The notes: a model not told the origin generated them from the letters alone. DNA of 64,000 bases from Palsa-892 sp035556215 (GCA_035556215.1 DATMFI010000014.1:1-64000); one strand, 5' to 3'; shown: positions 16,773 to 26,145, numbered from the stretch's first letter. Program-made: numbers and translations.

Positions 16773-18197
16773 CTATTTTCCGTACTTCTGCCAGTGCGGC
16801 CCGAACAGCGCTTCCTCGCTCGGCTTGTCCTCGGGAATCGGCGTCACGAGGTGCGTGATATTCAGGAAGTGCTTGTAGTTCAGGTTTTCGGAGATCGAAT
16901 TCTTCTGCCACGAGCCGCAGCCCATGGTCAGGGTGAATTCGAGGCCGCTGTCGAAGCCACCGCCATTGCCGAAGGTGTGCGCGAAATTGATCAGCACGCG
17001 CACGACCGAAAGCTCCTCGGCGAGTTCGCGAGCGCGCGCCATGTTCGTCGTGTGCAGGCCCATCGAATGGCCGCGGCCCTGGAAGTTGAGGATCTTGTTG
17101 ATCGTATCCTTCGCGTCCTTGAAGTCCCTGGCGCGATAGACGGTGAGAACAAGTGCGAGCTTCTCGCCCGAAAGCGGATAGCCCTTGCCGATCCCGGTCT
17201 CCTCGACCATCAGGAATTTCGATTTCTCGGCATCGGCGGGCAATCCGAAGCCCTTGGCGAGCACCGGCATGTCGCGCGCGATCAGATGGCGGTTGAGCTT
17301 GCCGTTCTTCCACAGCTCGTCAATCACCGTCTGCTTCTTCGACGGATCGACGAGATAGCCGCCTGCCCGCTTCAGGGCTTCGATGGCCTTGTCGTAAACC
17401 GCATCGACGATGACGACGGCGTTCTCCGACGAGCACGAAGTCGCATTGTCGAAAATCTTCGAGGCGCAGATTTTTTTCGCCGCGTCGTCGAGGTTTGCCG
17501 TCTCGTCAATGATGACCGGAACGTTGCCCGCGCCGACGCCGATCGCCGGCGTGCCGGACGAATAAGCGCGCCGCACATTATCCTGCGAGCCGGTGACGAC
17601 GACGAGATCGACCGCTTCCATCAGGGCCTGCGTCGTATCTTTCGTGACCGGATTGGGCAGGATCTGCACGAGATCTTCCGGCAGGCCGATCTGGGCGAGG
17701 CTTTTGCGCATATATTCGACGGCCTTGGCCGTCGTGCGATAGCCGAGCGGCGACGGCGCGACGATGATGGCGTTGCGGCCCTTGATGGCCATCATCGCCT
17801 TGTTCACCGGCGTTGCGCCGGGGTTGGTCGAAGGCGTCACCGCGCCGACGACGCCGATGGGCTTGGCGAATTTCACGATGCCGCGCTTGTCGTCGCGCTC
17901 GATCTCGCCGACCGACTTCACGCGAAGAAGATCGCGCAGCGTGCCGAAGGTCTTTCGCGTCTTCTTGATGATCTTGTCCGGCACATTGCCAAGACCGGTG
18001 TCCTGCACCGCAAGCTCGGCAAGTTCCCTGGCATGCTCGGGCTTGTAGAGCGACCAGGCGATGGCGCGCACGGCTTCGTCGACGCGTGCCTGATCGGCCT
18101 CGGCGAAAGCTTGCTGCGCGGCGCGGGCGCGGCGCATCAGATCGGCCGCGATCTCCTGCGCGGGCGATACGGGTTTCATTTCGGCAACGGCAGCCAT
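16773..18197 (-). CDS. sauS: Acylating aldehyde dehydrogenase, probable sulfoacetaldehyde dehydrogenase SauS
   Basis: The 474-residue protein is of the CoA-acylating aldehyde dehydrogenase family (EutE/PduP/AdhE N-domain type), with catalytic C255 in TSCSSENAV and the VTPSTNPGATP segment. SauS reduces sulfoacetyl-CoA with NAD(P)H to sulfoacetaldehyde, the Xsc substrate. The neighbours (CoA ligase, transporter, xsc at 22.5 kb) fit sulfoacetate catabolism. GGAG lies about 6 nt before the ATG. A generic acetaldehyde or succinate-semialdehyde role is possible from sequence alone. Confidence 0.82.
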   Translation of the reverse strand: MAAVAEMKPVSPAQEIAADLMRRARAAQQAFAEADQARVDEAVRAIAWSLYKPEHARELAELAVQDTGLGNVPDKIIKKTRKTFGTLRDLLRVKSVGEIERDDKRGIVKFAKPIGVVGAVTPSTNPGATPVNKAMMAIKGRNAIIVAPSPLGYRTTAKAVEYMRKSLAQIGLPEDLVQILPNPVTKDTTQALMEAVDLVVVTGSQDNVRRAYSSGTPAIGVGAGNVPVIIDETANLDDAAKKICASKIFDNATSCSSENAVVIVDAVYDKAIEALKRAGGYLVDPSKKQTVIDELWKNGKLNRHLIARDMPVLAKGFGLPADAEKSKFLMVEETGIGKGYPLSGEKLALVLTVYRARDFKDAKDTINKILNFQGRGHSMGLHTTNMARARELAEELSVVRVLINFAHTFGNGGGFDSGLEFTLTMGCGSWQKNSISENLNYKHFLNITHLVTPIPEDKPSEEALFGPHWQKYGK

Positions 18198-18294
18198 GCT
18201 TCACTCCATTCGCGTTGGCGGCAAGATTTTCTCCGCACCTCGCCGCGGCAGAAACTTTTGTTCCGCTTTATTTGCCCGACCGCGCCGCGGCGGT

Positions 18295-18334
18295 AAAATT
18301 GATAATATGCATTGTCATCATTCGCGGCTTTTAT
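18295..18334. promoter_or_regulatory. Candidate LysR operator upstream of sauS
   Basis: This 40-bp element is identical at 34 positions to the one at 21559-21598, in the same orientation. It begins AAAATTGATAAT and contains ATCATTCGCGG. Its near edge is 98 bp from the sauS start codon. Distance and repetition suggest the activation site of the LysR protein encoded at 21601. Confidence 0.75.
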
Positions 18335-18367
18335 TGCGGGAAATGGAACACGATTTCACCGCTGCGG

Positions 18368-19882
18368 TTACGCTCCCCGCTTTGCCGTATCCGCCTTCTT
18401 CGCCCGCCACTGCTGGAAGAACGGCAACAGCAGCATAATCGCCGTGAACACCATGACAGTGCCGGAAATCGGCCGGGTGAAGAACACCGTCCAGTCGTTG
18501 CCGAAACTGATCATTGAATTCATAAAGGCGGCTTCCGTCAGCGGCCCGAGAATGACGCCGAGCACCAGAGGCGCGATCGGAAACCTGAAGCGCTCGAACA
18601 GATAACCGATGACGCCGAAACCGATCATCAGCCAGAGGTCGGTGATGTTGTTGCGGATCGACAACGCGCCGACGAAGCAGAGCGTCATCACATAGGCCGA
18701 CACCACTGCTTCGGGGAGATCGAGGATCTTCACCAGCGGGCGGATCGCGAAATAGCCAACGACGCTCATGAACGCGAGGCCGATGAACACCGAAGCGAAC
18801 ACGGTGTAAACGATCGGCGCCGAAGTCGCCATGACCTGCGGCCCCGGCTGGATGCCGTGCAACATGAAGGCGCCGAGGATGATCGCTGTCGCGCCGCTGC
18901 CGGGGATGCCGAGCGCAAGCAGCGGCACGAGCGCGCCGCCAACCGAAGCGGTCGCCGCCGCCTGCGGCGCGACGATGCCTTCCGGAATGCCGGTGCCCAT
19001 TTCCTTGCGGCGCTTGCCGAATTGCGACTCCATGCCGTAGCTCACGAACGAAGCGATCGTGGCCCCCGCGCCGGGAATAAGACCGATGATATTGCCGAGG
19101 ATGCTGGCGCGCGCGAACATCCATTTCAGCGGCGCCATTTCGCGCCAGGTCGGAAGTTCGGTGCGCGCGTTGCTGATCTTCTCGATCGGCTTGGTGGCGA
19201 AGCCCGTTTCGAGCCGCGTCAGCACCTCGCCGATGCCGTAGGCACCGACCATCACCACGAGAAATTCGATGCCATCGGCGAGGATCGGCGAGCCGAAGGT
19301 GAAGCGATAGGCGCCGTAGGTCTCGTCGGTGCCGACCGTCGCGATCAGCATGCCGACGCAGAGACTGATGAGCGCGTTGGCGAGCGAGCCGCTGCCGAGC
19401 GCGACGACGCTCGAAAGGCCGAACACGAGGACGGCGAAATATTCCGGCGTCGAGAAGCGCAGTGCGAAATGCGCGAGCGGCTGCGTAAGCAGCACCATGA
19501 TAACGGCCGATAAAAGACCGCCGCCGAGCGCGGCAACCAGCGTCCAGCCGAGCGCTTTTGCCGGCATGCCCTTGCGGCCCATGGTGTAGCCGTCCCACAG
19601 CATCGGCACGTCGATCGGCTCGCCGGGGATCTTGAACAGAATCGCGGTGAAGGCACCGCCGTAAGTGCCGGAGACATACATCGCCGTCAGCAGCACGATC
19701 GAGGCCGTAACGTCCATGTGATAGGTGAACGGCAGCGCCAGCGCGACGCCCATCACCAGCGTAAGGCCCGGCAGCACGCCGACCAGAAGGCCGATGACGA
19801 TGCCGATGAACAGCATCAGAAGATGGACCAGCGTAAAGCAGTTGAGAAAACCGTGCCCAAGCTGAAGCAGAATGTCGCCCAT
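18368..19882 (-). CDS. tctA: Tripartite tricarboxylate transporter large membrane subunit (TctA)
   Basis: The 504-residue integral membrane protein has the TctA-family signatures GVLPGLTLVMGVALALPFTY (about 34-53) and a second LIPGAGATIASF, plus IPGSGATAIILGAF. With TctB and the periplasmic receptor TctC it forms an ion-driven importer. Here the substrate is probably sulfoacetate or a related sulfonate; three-component transporters are known for sulfoacetate. AAGGA precedes the start at 19882. It is the last gene of tctC-tctB-tctA. Confidence 0.88.
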   Translation of the reverse strand: MGDILLQLGHGFLNCFTLVHLLMLFIGIVIGLLVGVLPGLTLVMGVALALPFTYHMDVTASIVLLTAMYVSGTYGGAFTAILFKIPGEPIDVPMLWDGYTMGRKGMPAKALGWTLVAALGGGLLSAVIMVLLTQPLAHFALRFSTPEYFAVLVFGLSSVVALGSGSLANALISLCVGMLIATVGTDETYGAYRFTFGSPILADGIEFLVVMVGAYGIGEVLTRLETGFATKPIEKISNARTELPTWREMAPLKWMFARASILGNIIGLIPGAGATIASFVSYGMESQFGKRRKEMGTGIPEGIVAPQAAATASVGGALVPLLALGIPGSGATAIILGAFMLHGIQPGPQVMATSAPIVYTVFASVFIGLAFMSVVGYFAIRPLVKILDLPEAVVSAYVMTLCFVGALSIRNNITDLWLMIGFGVIGYLFERFRFPIAPLVLGVILGPLTEAAFMNSMISFGNDWTVFFTRPISGTVMVFTAIMLLLPFFQQWRAKKADTAKRGA

Positions 19883-19899
19883 GATGATGTGTCCTTGCT

Positions 19900-20439
19900 T
19901 CAGCCGCCGAGGATGACGCGAACGAAATCGGTGATGGCGTCGAACGGCGGCTCGCCGCGCGGCAGCGAGACATAGGCGATGCGCATGAACAGGATCGCCG
20001 CCCCGATCGTTATGCCGAACGACGTCAGCCAGATCGCAAGGTGGTTGCGATAGCGGCCAAGGTACATGAAAGCCGCAAGAAACAGGAAGGTGCAGAACAG
20101 GAAGCCGAGCGTCGTGACCATCACCGCATAGGCAAGCACCAGCACGATGCCGGCCGTCAGCAGCCACGGATAAGTTTGCGGCGGCGCTTCGTCTTCCTCT
20201 TCTTTCTCGAAAGTTTCGGCGATGCCCTGCGCTTCCTGCCTGCTGCCGAGCAGGCGCCGGATAATCTCGATCACGCAGACCAGCGCCATCACGGCGATCG
20301 TCGCCTTCGGCCAGAAATCCGGGCCGAGGCTGCCGGCATGTGCCGAATATTCGATCTGCTGTGCGTAGTGATAAAGAACGGCGGCGAGGATCAAGCCGGC
20401 GACGTAAGGAAGCGTAGAACGAAGTGCGTTGTTTTCCAT
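19900..20439 (-). CDS. tctB: Tripartite tricarboxylate transporter small membrane subunit (TctB)
   Basis: A 179-residue protein with four predicted membrane segments and an acidic loop (FEKEEEDEA, near 88-96) between helices 2 and 3. TctB sequences are poorly conserved, so size, topology and position between tctC and tctA carry the call. The ATG at 20439 is preferred since the membrane domain begins there; an upstream ATG at 20475 would add 12 residues. Confidence 0.82.
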   Translation of the reverse strand: MENNALRSTLPYVAGLILAAVLYHYAQQIEYSAHAGSLGPDFWPKATIAVMALVCVIEIIRRLLGSRQEAQGIAETFEKEEEDEAPPQTYPWLLTAGIVLVLAYAVMVTTLGFLFCTFLFLAAFMYLGRYRNHLAIWLTSFGITIGAAILFMRIAYVSLPRGEPPFDAITDFVRVILGG

Positions 20440-20477
20440 GACGCCGCCAGCCTGTTTATTGCACGATTGCTTCAAAG

Positions 20478-21455
20478 TTACTTGGCCGGTGCAGCTTTCT
20501 TCATGTCTTCAAGCTGCTCCTTGACGAACTTGCCGGCCTTGTCGGCAGGCTCGAAGCTCGCCGGATCGCCGAACTGTTCGGCCAGAAACTTCTTGTATTC
20601 GGGCGATGCCGCGACCTTGGCCAGCGCGTCCGAGAGTTTCTTGACGACTTCCGGCGGCGTGCCGGAACGCACGACGATGGCGCGGAACTGCGGCAGCGCG
20701 ATCTTGTAGCCAAGCTCGAAGGACGACGGCACATCCTTGAAGGCATCGAGACGCTTTTCGCCGAACAGCAGAATCGGCCGCATCTGCTTGCCGCTCAGAA
20801 ACGACGCGACGTCGCCGGCCTGCTCATAAAGAGCGTCGGCGTGGCCGCCGAGGATCGAGACATAGCGCTCGCTCGGCTTGGAGAACGGAACCTGCACGAC
20901 CTTGATGCCGCCCTTCTCCAGCACGGAGAGCGAGAAATCGTCGACGCTGCCGAAGCCGAGCGTGGCGACCTTGAGTTTACCGGGATTGGCCTTGGCGTCC
21001 TTTTCGAAGTCGGCCCAATTCTTGTACTTGCTGTCTTCCTTCACAAAGATGAAGGACGGTCCCTTGATCATCACCGCGACCGGCGTGATGTCCTCCATCT
21101 TCCAGCGCGGCGTCTTGCCGGCCAGGAGCGCATGGCTGTCCGCGATATAGATCGCCATCGAGTAGCCGTCGGCGGGCGCTGCCAGAAGTTTCGCCATGCC
21201 GGTTGCGCCGGTGCCGCCCGGCACGTTCACGACCGGAATGCTCTGGCCGATGATCGGCTCCATCAATTTCGCTGTAAGGCGCGCGAGCTGATCGGCACCG
21301 CCGCCAGGGCCCCACGGCACGATCAATTCAATCGGCCGCTCCGGATAGCCTGCGGCCGTTGCCTTGCCGGTTGTGAGCGCACCGCACAATGCGATGGCGA
21401 ACAAGACGGCAAATGCGCGCAAAGAAGGAAGCATCGAGAATTTCGTGAGTTTCAT
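20478..21455 (-). CDS. tctC: Tripartite tricarboxylate transporter receptor (TctC/Bug family)
   Basis: A 325-residue periplasmic receptor. The signal peptide (MKLTKFSMLPSLRAFAVLF, cleavage near ATAAG) is followed by the family's YPERPIELIVPWGPGGGADQ segment that binds the carboxylate group. The start at 21455 places the signal peptide correctly; upstream codons are unlikely. A 40-bp LysR box lies 104 bp upstream. It probably captures sulfoacetate or a similar anion for the TctAB channel. Confidence 0.88.
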   Translation of the reverse strand: MKLTKFSMLPSLRAFAVLFAIALCGALTTGKATAAGYPERPIELIVPWGPGGGADQLARLTAKLMEPIIGQSIPVVNVPGGTGATGMAKLLAAPADGYSMAIYIADSHALLAGKTPRWKMEDITPVAVMIKGPSFIFVKEDSKYKNWADFEKDAKANPGKLKVATLGFGSVDDFSLSVLEKGGIKVVQVPFSKPSERYVSILGGHADALYEQAGDVASFLSGKQMRPILLFGEKRLDAFKDVPSSFELGYKIALPQFRAIVVRSGTPPEVVKKLSDALAKVAASPEYKKFLAEQFGDPASFEPADKAGKFVKEQLEDMKKAAPAK

Positions 21456-21558
21456 GGCGTTACCCTCCGAACATTTCGTTTTTATGTGTCGCGAGCGAAT
21501 CTGCGTCCGCTTGGCGCACAATGGTTTTTCCTATGGTGCACGATGCAGCAACCGTGAC

Positions 21559-21598
21559 AAAATTGATAATCTGCATCGGGATCATTCGCGGGATTTAT
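21559..21598. promoter_or_regulatory. Candidate LysR operator between tctC and the LysR gene
   Basis: Second copy of the 40-bp element at 18295-18334 (34 of 40 identical, same orientation). It lies 104 bp from the tctC start and ends 2 bp before the putative TTG start of the regulator. TGAT and ATCA inside it are separated by 13 bp as inverted half-sites. It could serve both activation of tctCBA and autorepression. Confidence 0.75.
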
Positions 21599-21600
21599 CA

Positions 21601-22470
21601 TTGAATCAAGACCTCGATATTTCGCTGTTGCGAACATTCGTCGCAATCGTCGACACCGGCGGACTGACTTCCGCGGGCAAAAAGGTCGGCCGCACACAGC
21701 CCGCGATCACTCATCAGATCAAGCGGCTGGAAAGCGCCGTCGGCCGCACGCTATTCGGCGAGAACCGCCGCCAGCTCGTGCTGACGCCCGACGGTGAAGT
21801 GCTGCTCGAATTCGCGCGCTCGATGCTGCGCCTGAATGACGAAGCACGCAATCGCTTTGCGGAGCCCGGCATCGCCGGCCATGTCACGCTCGGCACGCCG
21901 GATCTCTACGCCGCATATCTTTTGCCGGAAGTATTAGAAAATTTTTCGCGCGCCCATCCCAATGTCGAGATTCATTTGCGCTGCACACGCAGCGTTCATT
22001 TGCAGGCCGCGCTCGAGCGAGAGGAACTCGACATTGCCTTGATGACCAATCAGCCGGGTTTTCGCGCCGGCGAATTGATCCGGCATGAGCCGGTCGTGTG
22101 GGCGGCCAGCCCCAACGGCACGCAGGAACTCCGGCGGCCGGTTCCGCTCGCGGTGCTGCCGCAGGGCAGCGTTTATCGCCAGATCGCCATCGATGCGCTG
22201 AACGCCGGCAACGTGCCGTGGACCATTCGCTCGATCTGCGACAGTTTCGCGGGATTGCAGGCGGCGGTATTCGCGGGCATTGCGGTGTCGGCGTTTCCAC
22301 GCTGCACGATCACGCCGAACGTTCGCATGCTCAACAAGTCCGATGGCTTGCCGGAGCTGCGGCCGATCGAGCTGGTGCTGCACCGGAAAGAGCAAGGCAT
22401 TCCGGAAGCTGCCGAGCAGCTTGCACGTTATCTTGCGCGCGAATTGAGCAATCTTTCCGATACAAAATAA
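21601..22470 (+). CDS. LysR-family transcriptional regulator of the sulfoacetate module
   Basis: A 289-residue LysR protein with N-terminal winged helix-turn-helix (DISLLRTFVAIVDTGGLTSA, about 5-24) and a C-terminal co-inducer domain. The TTG at 21601 is taken as start because the conserved domain begins at once and GCGGGA precedes it; the frame is open further upstream. It is divergent from tctCBA and most likely binds the 40-bp elements at 21559 and 18295, linking transporter and sauS-ligase operons. Confidence 0.82.
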   Translation: MNQDLDISLLRTFVAIVDTGGLTSAGKKVGRTQPAITHQIKRLESAVGRTLFGENRRQLVLTPDGEVLLEFARSMLRLNDEARNRFAEPGIAGHVTLGTPDLYAAYLLPEVLENFSRAHPNVEIHLRCTRSVHLQAALEREELDIALMTNQPGFRAGELIRHEPVVWAASPNGTQELRRPVPLAVLPQGSVYRQIAIDALNAGNVPWTIRSICDSFAGLQAAVFAGIAVSAFPRCTITPNVRMLNKSDGLPELRPIELVLHRKEQGIPEAAEQLARYLARELSNLSDTK

Positions 22471-22498
22471 AATGGCCGCGCGACGCCGCGCGGCCATT
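22471..22498. terminator. Perfect hairpin between convergent LysR gene and xsc
   Basis: A 12-bp perfect stem (AATGGCCGCGCG with CGCGCGGCCATT) and a 4-nt loop lie directly after the LysR stop and 20 bp from the xsc stop. A long T-run is absent, but stem strength and position suggest a bidirectional terminator. Confidence 0.7.
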
Positions 22499-22518
22499 CG
22501 CATGCGCTTGCAAGAGAA

Positions 22519-24297
22519 TCAGACGGCGCCCTTCTGCGGCCGCATGTCCTCGCGGCGGATACCGGCAACCGGCACCGGCTTCTTCATCGCGTCGCGGCGG
22601 AACGGCTCGCCGAGTTCCTGATTGAGCAACACCTCGATGAAGGTTGTCTCGCCCTTCTTCTGCGCTTCGCAGGCATCCTGCAGCGCCTGGGTCAGTTCCT
22701 GCGGAGTCTTCACGGTGACGCCCTTGAGGCCGCAGCCGATCGCGACCTTGGCGTAGCTCAAGTGCGGGTCGAGTTCGGTGCCGACGAAGTTGTTGTCGTA
22801 CCAGAGGATCGAATTGCGCTTCTCGGCGCCCCACTGATAGTTGCGGAAAATGACCATGGTGATGCCGGGCCATTCCTTGCGGCCGACCGAGCTCATTTCG
22901 TTCATGGAGATGCCGAAGGCGCCGTCGCCGGCGAAGCCGACGCAGGGCGTATCGGGATTGCCGATCTTGGCGCCGATGATCGACGGGAAGCCGTAGCCGC
23001 ACGGGCCGAACAAGCCGGGCGCGAGATACTTCCGGCCCTTCTCGAAGGTCGGATAGGCGTTGCCGATCGCGCAGTTATTGCCGATGTCGGACGAGATGAT
23101 CGCGTCGCGCGGCAGGCCGGCCTGAATGGCGCGCCACGCCTGGCGCGGCGACATGCGGTCGCTGTCGCGCTTGCGCGCGTCCGCGTTCCAGGTCGTGCCC
23201 GGATCGTCTTCCTCGTGATCCATGCTGGAGAGCGTCTGCAACCACTTCGACTTCGTCGAGTGAATGAGCGCCTTGCGCTCCTCGCGGCCGGCGTTACCGG
23301 CGCTTGGCGCGAGCTTGGCGAGGATCGCCTTCGCGACGAGCTTCGCATCGCCGCAGATGCCGACGGTGACGGGCTTGGTCAGGCCGATGCGGTCGGGATT
23401 GATGTCAACCTGAATGACCTTCGCGTCCTTCGGCCAGTAGTCGATGCCGTAGCCCGGCAGCGTCGAGAACGGATTGAGGCGCGTGCCGAGCGCGAGAATG
23501 ACGTCGGCCTTCGAGATCAGCTCCATTGCCGCCTTCGAGCCGTTATAACCGAGCGGGCCGACGGCGAGACGATGCGAGCCGGGGAAAGAGTCGTTGTGCT
23601 GATAGTTGTTGCAGACCGGCGCGTCGAGTTTCTCGGCGAGCGCCGCGCAATCTTCGATCGCACCGGCGAGCACGACACCGGCGCCTGAAAGGATGGCCGG
23701 GAACTTCGCTTCGGAGAGAAGCTTCGCCGCTTCGGCGATCGCTTTCTCGCCGCCCTGCGGACGCTCGAACTCGACGATGGCCGGCAGATTGATGTCGATC
23801 ACCTGTGTCCAGAAATCGCGCGGGATGTTGATCTGCGCGGGCGCCGAGAGACGCTTTGCTTTCGAGATCACGCGGTTCAGCACTTCGGCGACGCGCGAGG
23901 GGTCACGCACTTCTTCCTGATAGCAAACCATGTCGCGGAACAGCGCCATCTGCTCGACTTCCTGGAAGCCGCCCTGCCCGATCGTCTTGTTCGCCGCCTG
24001 CGGCGTAACGAGCAGCATCGGCGTGTGATTCCAGTACGCCGTCTTGATCGCGGTGACGAAGCCGGTGATGCCGGGGCCGTTCTGCGCGATCGCCATCGCC
24101 ATCTTGCCGGTCGAACGGGTGTAGCCGTCGCAGATCAGGCCGCCGTTGGTTTCGTGCGCAACGTCCCAGAAGGTGATGCCCGCTTTCGGAAACAGATCCG
24201 AGATCGGCATGAAGGCCGAACCGATGATGCCGAAGGCATGTTCGATGCCGTGCATCTGCAAAACTTTTACGAAGGCTTCTTCCGTCGTCATTTTCAT
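22519..24297 (-). CDS. xsc: Sulfoacetaldehyde acetyltransferase Xsc
   Basis: The 592-residue thiamine-diphosphate enzyme converts sulfoacetaldehyde and phosphate to acetyl phosphate and sulfite. Length and the N-terminal block (AFGIIGSAFMPISDLFPKAG, WDVAHETNGGLICDGYTRST) are characteristic of Xsc and separate it from acetolactate synthase. The ThDP motif GDGAFGISMNEMSS is near residues 455-470. GAGGA lies 9 nt before the ATG at 24297. It is the desulfonation point for the sulfoacetate and isethionate branches. The gene is divergent from an IclR gene, and pta lies just beyond that. Confidence 0.94.
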   Translation of the reverse strand: MKMTTEEAFVKVLQMHGIEHAFGIIGSAFMPISDLFPKAGITFWDVAHETNGGLICDGYTRSTGKMAMAIAQNGPGITGFVTAIKTAYWNHTPMLLVTPQAANKTIGQGGFQEVEQMALFRDMVCYQEEVRDPSRVAEVLNRVISKAKRLSAPAQINIPRDFWTQVIDINLPAIVEFERPQGGEKAIAEAAKLLSEAKFPAILSGAGVVLAGAIEDCAALAEKLDAPVCNNYQHNDSFPGSHRLAVGPLGYNGSKAAMELISKADVILALGTRLNPFSTLPGYGIDYWPKDAKVIQVDINPDRIGLTKPVTVGICGDAKLVAKAILAKLAPSAGNAGREERKALIHSTKSKWLQTLSSMDHEEDDPGTTWNADARKRDSDRMSPRQAWRAIQAGLPRDAIISSDIGNNCAIGNAYPTFEKGRKYLAPGLFGPCGYGFPSIIGAKIGNPDTPCVGFAGDGAFGISMNEMSSVGRKEWPGITMVIFRNYQWGAEKRNSILWYDNNFVGTELDPHLSYAKVAIGCGLKGVTVKTPQELTQALQDACEAQKKGETTFIEVLLNQELGEPFRRDAMKKPVPVAGIRREDMRPQKGAV

Positions 24298-24410
24298 GGG
24301 AGCGCGTCCTCTTACCGTTACCCAGCGCGAATGCGTGAGATGAAATGTGCCCTGTATTTGCACGGCCCGCCGCCTGCTTGCAATCAGAATTTCGATATTT
24401 TATATTGAGT

Positions 24411-24427
24411 ATTCCATTTTTCGGAAT
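24411..24427. promoter_or_regulatory. Candidate IclR operator between xsc and iclR
   Basis: ATTCC and GGAAT form an inverted repeat with a 7-bp spacer in a strongly AT-rich 50-bp stretch of the 144-bp divergent region. The position, 15 bp before the IclR start, fits autoregulation together with control of xsc. Confidence 0.4.
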
Positions 24428-24441
24428 TTTGTTGATAGAAG

Positions 24442-25203
24442 ATGACCGAACTCATCGGCGTTTTGAAACCGCTCAGCTTGCTCGAAACCGTGGCCGGCAC
24501 GCAGCATCCCGCGACGCTCGCGGAGCTGGCCGCCGGCATGAATGTGCCGAAGCCGACGATGCATCGCTGGCTCGCCTCGCTCGAACTCGCGGGACTCGTG
24601 CAGCGGACGCCGGACGGACGGCGTTACGAACTTTCGGCGCGCGCTTCGCAATTCGCGTTCTCGATCCTGTCGAACAAGCCGGCGGGCGCGGTCCGTCATC
24701 AGATCCTGAAGCGCGTCGTGCAGGAGGTCGGCGAGTCCTGCAATCTTACGGTGCTGGAAGGCAGCGACGTCACTTATATCGACCGCGTTGAATCGCATTG
24801 GCCGTTGCGCATCACCTTCCAGCAAGGCTCGAAGGTTCCCGCCTACTGTTCGGCAAGCGGCAAACTGTTTCTCGCCCTGCTGCAGCCCGCGAAACGCGAC
24901 CTGATCGTGAACGGCATGGAATTCGTGCAGCACACGAGCAACACCATTCTCGACAAGATGCAGCTGCTCGACGAGCTGAAGGATATCCGGCGCGACGGCT
25001 ATGCGCTCGACCGCGAGGAATATCTCGACGGTTTGATCTGTCTTGCCGTGCCGGTGTTTCAGAAGAAGGGCCGCCTGCGCACCTGTGTCGCGGCGCTCGC
25101 AATCCAGGCGCCGGTCGCGCGCCTTTCGCAAGCCGCTATCATAACCAAGCTGCCGGTCATGCAGGAAGCTGCGGCGGCGCTCTCGTCGACGCTTGGCGAA
25201 TAA
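24442..25203 (+). CDS. IclR-family transcriptional regulator of xsc-pta
   Basis: A 253-residue IclR protein. The N-terminal winged helix (TLAELAAGMNVPKPTMHRWL, about 25-44) precedes an effector domain with the ASGKLFLALL segment near 139 and IDRVES near 113. It is divergent from xsc and ends 10 bp before pta, so it is the likely local switch for sulfoacetaldehyde desulfonation. A paralogue at 29344 shares much of the effector domain, hinting at related ligands. Confidence 0.87.
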   Translation: MTELIGVLKPLSLLETVAGTQHPATLAELAAGMNVPKPTMHRWLASLELAGLVQRTPDGRRYELSARASQFAFSILSNKPAGAVRHQILKRVVQEVGESCNLTVLEGSDVTYIDRVESHWPLRITFQQGSKVPAYCSASGKLFLALLQPAKRDLIVNGMEFVQHTSNTILDKMQLLDELKDIRRDGYALDREEYLDGLICLAVPVFQKKGRLRTCVAALAIQAPVARLSQAAIITKLPVMQEAAAALSSTLGE

Positions 25204-25213
25204 GCGGGGCTTC

Positions 25214-26134
25214 ATGTCATCACAGAATTATGCCTTTCCCAAACTCGAAGCGATGGAAGCGGCGGCGCGCAGCAAAGGCCGCCTGCGTGTCGCCGTCGCC
25301 TATCCCTGCTCGCCGGATTCGCTGGCGGCGGCGCTTGCCGCGCATGAAGACGGCATGATCGATCCGCTGCTTGTCGGCCCGCGCCAGAAAATCGAAGCGA
25401 TCGCGGCAAAGCTGAATGTTAGCCTCAGCGGCATCGACTTCGTCGAAACCGGCGACGACCCCATCGCCGCTTCGCGCAAGGCCGTCGCGGTCGCGCGCGC
25501 GGGCGATGCCAATGCCTTGATGAAAGGCTCGCAACACACGGATGAATTGATGGGCGCGGTCGTGCCGCGCGAAGCCGACATGCGCACCTCGAAGCGCATG
25601 AGCCATGTATTCTGGTTCGATCTTCCCGCCTATCACAAGCCGCTGATGATTACGGACGCGGTCGTCAACATCACACCGGCGCTGAAGGACAAAATCGCCA
25701 TCGTCGAAAACGCCATTGATTTTGCCCATGCCATCAAGATTGCCGAACCCAAGATCGCGATGCTTTCCGCGGTCGAATTCGTGAACCCCGCCATCGCCTC
25801 CAGCGTCGATGCCGGCGAAATCGCCAAGCTCGCGAAGGCCGGAGAGTTCAAGGGCGCCATCGTTGACGGCCCGTTCGGTTTCGACAACGCGATCTCGAAA
25901 GCAGCGGCGGCGACCAAGGGCGTCACCTCGCCGGTCGCGGGCGATCCGGACATTCTTCTGGTGCCGAACCTCGATGTCGGCAACATTCTTTATAAGTCAT
26001 TCATCTATGTCGGCGGCGGCGAATGCGCCGGCGTCATTCTCGGCGCGCGCGTGCCGGTCATTCTCACCAGCCGTTCGGATTCGCGGCGCGCGCGGATCGC
26101 GTCCTGCGCCCTCGCCCAGCTCAGCCTCGGTTAA
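25214..26134 (+). CDS. pta: Phosphate acetyltransferase (Xsc-associated)
   Basis: A 306-residue phosphate acetyl/butyryltransferase family protein. It should convert the acetyl phosphate made by Xsc into acetyl-CoA. The MKGSQHTDELMGAVV segment (about 97-111) and GDPDILLVPNLDVGNILYKS (about 241-260) are family hallmarks. It is of the short type without the extra N-terminal domains of E. coli Pta, as in other xsc clusters. The ATG at 25214 follows GCGGGG. Confidence 0.88.
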   Translation: MSSQNYAFPKLEAMEAAARSKGRLRVAVAYPCSPDSLAAALAAHEDGMIDPLLVGPRQKIEAIAAKLNVSLSGIDFVETGDDPIAASRKAVAVARAGDANALMKGSQHTDELMGAVVPREADMRTSKRMSHVFWFDLPAYHKPLMITDAVVNITPALKDKIAIVENAIDFAHAIKIAEPKIAMLSAVEFVNPAIASSVDAGEIAKLAKAGEFKGAIVDGPFGFDNAISKAAAATKGVTSPVAGDPDILLVPNLDVGNILYKSFIYVGGGECAGVILGARVPVILTSRSDSRRARIASCALAQLSLG

Positions 26135-26145
26135 ATCTTGTTTTT

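Noticed and set aside
15741..18296. An 851-codon open frame on the plus strand
   Set aside because: It lies opposite the CoA ligase beta subunit and sauS, whose motifs are intact. Its translation looks like antisense of coding DNA.
22519..24297. Acetolactate synthase large subunit
   Set aside because: Same ThDP superfamily, but the N-terminal block, length and neighbours (pta, IclR, sulfonate genes) are those of Xsc, and no small regulatory subunit follows.
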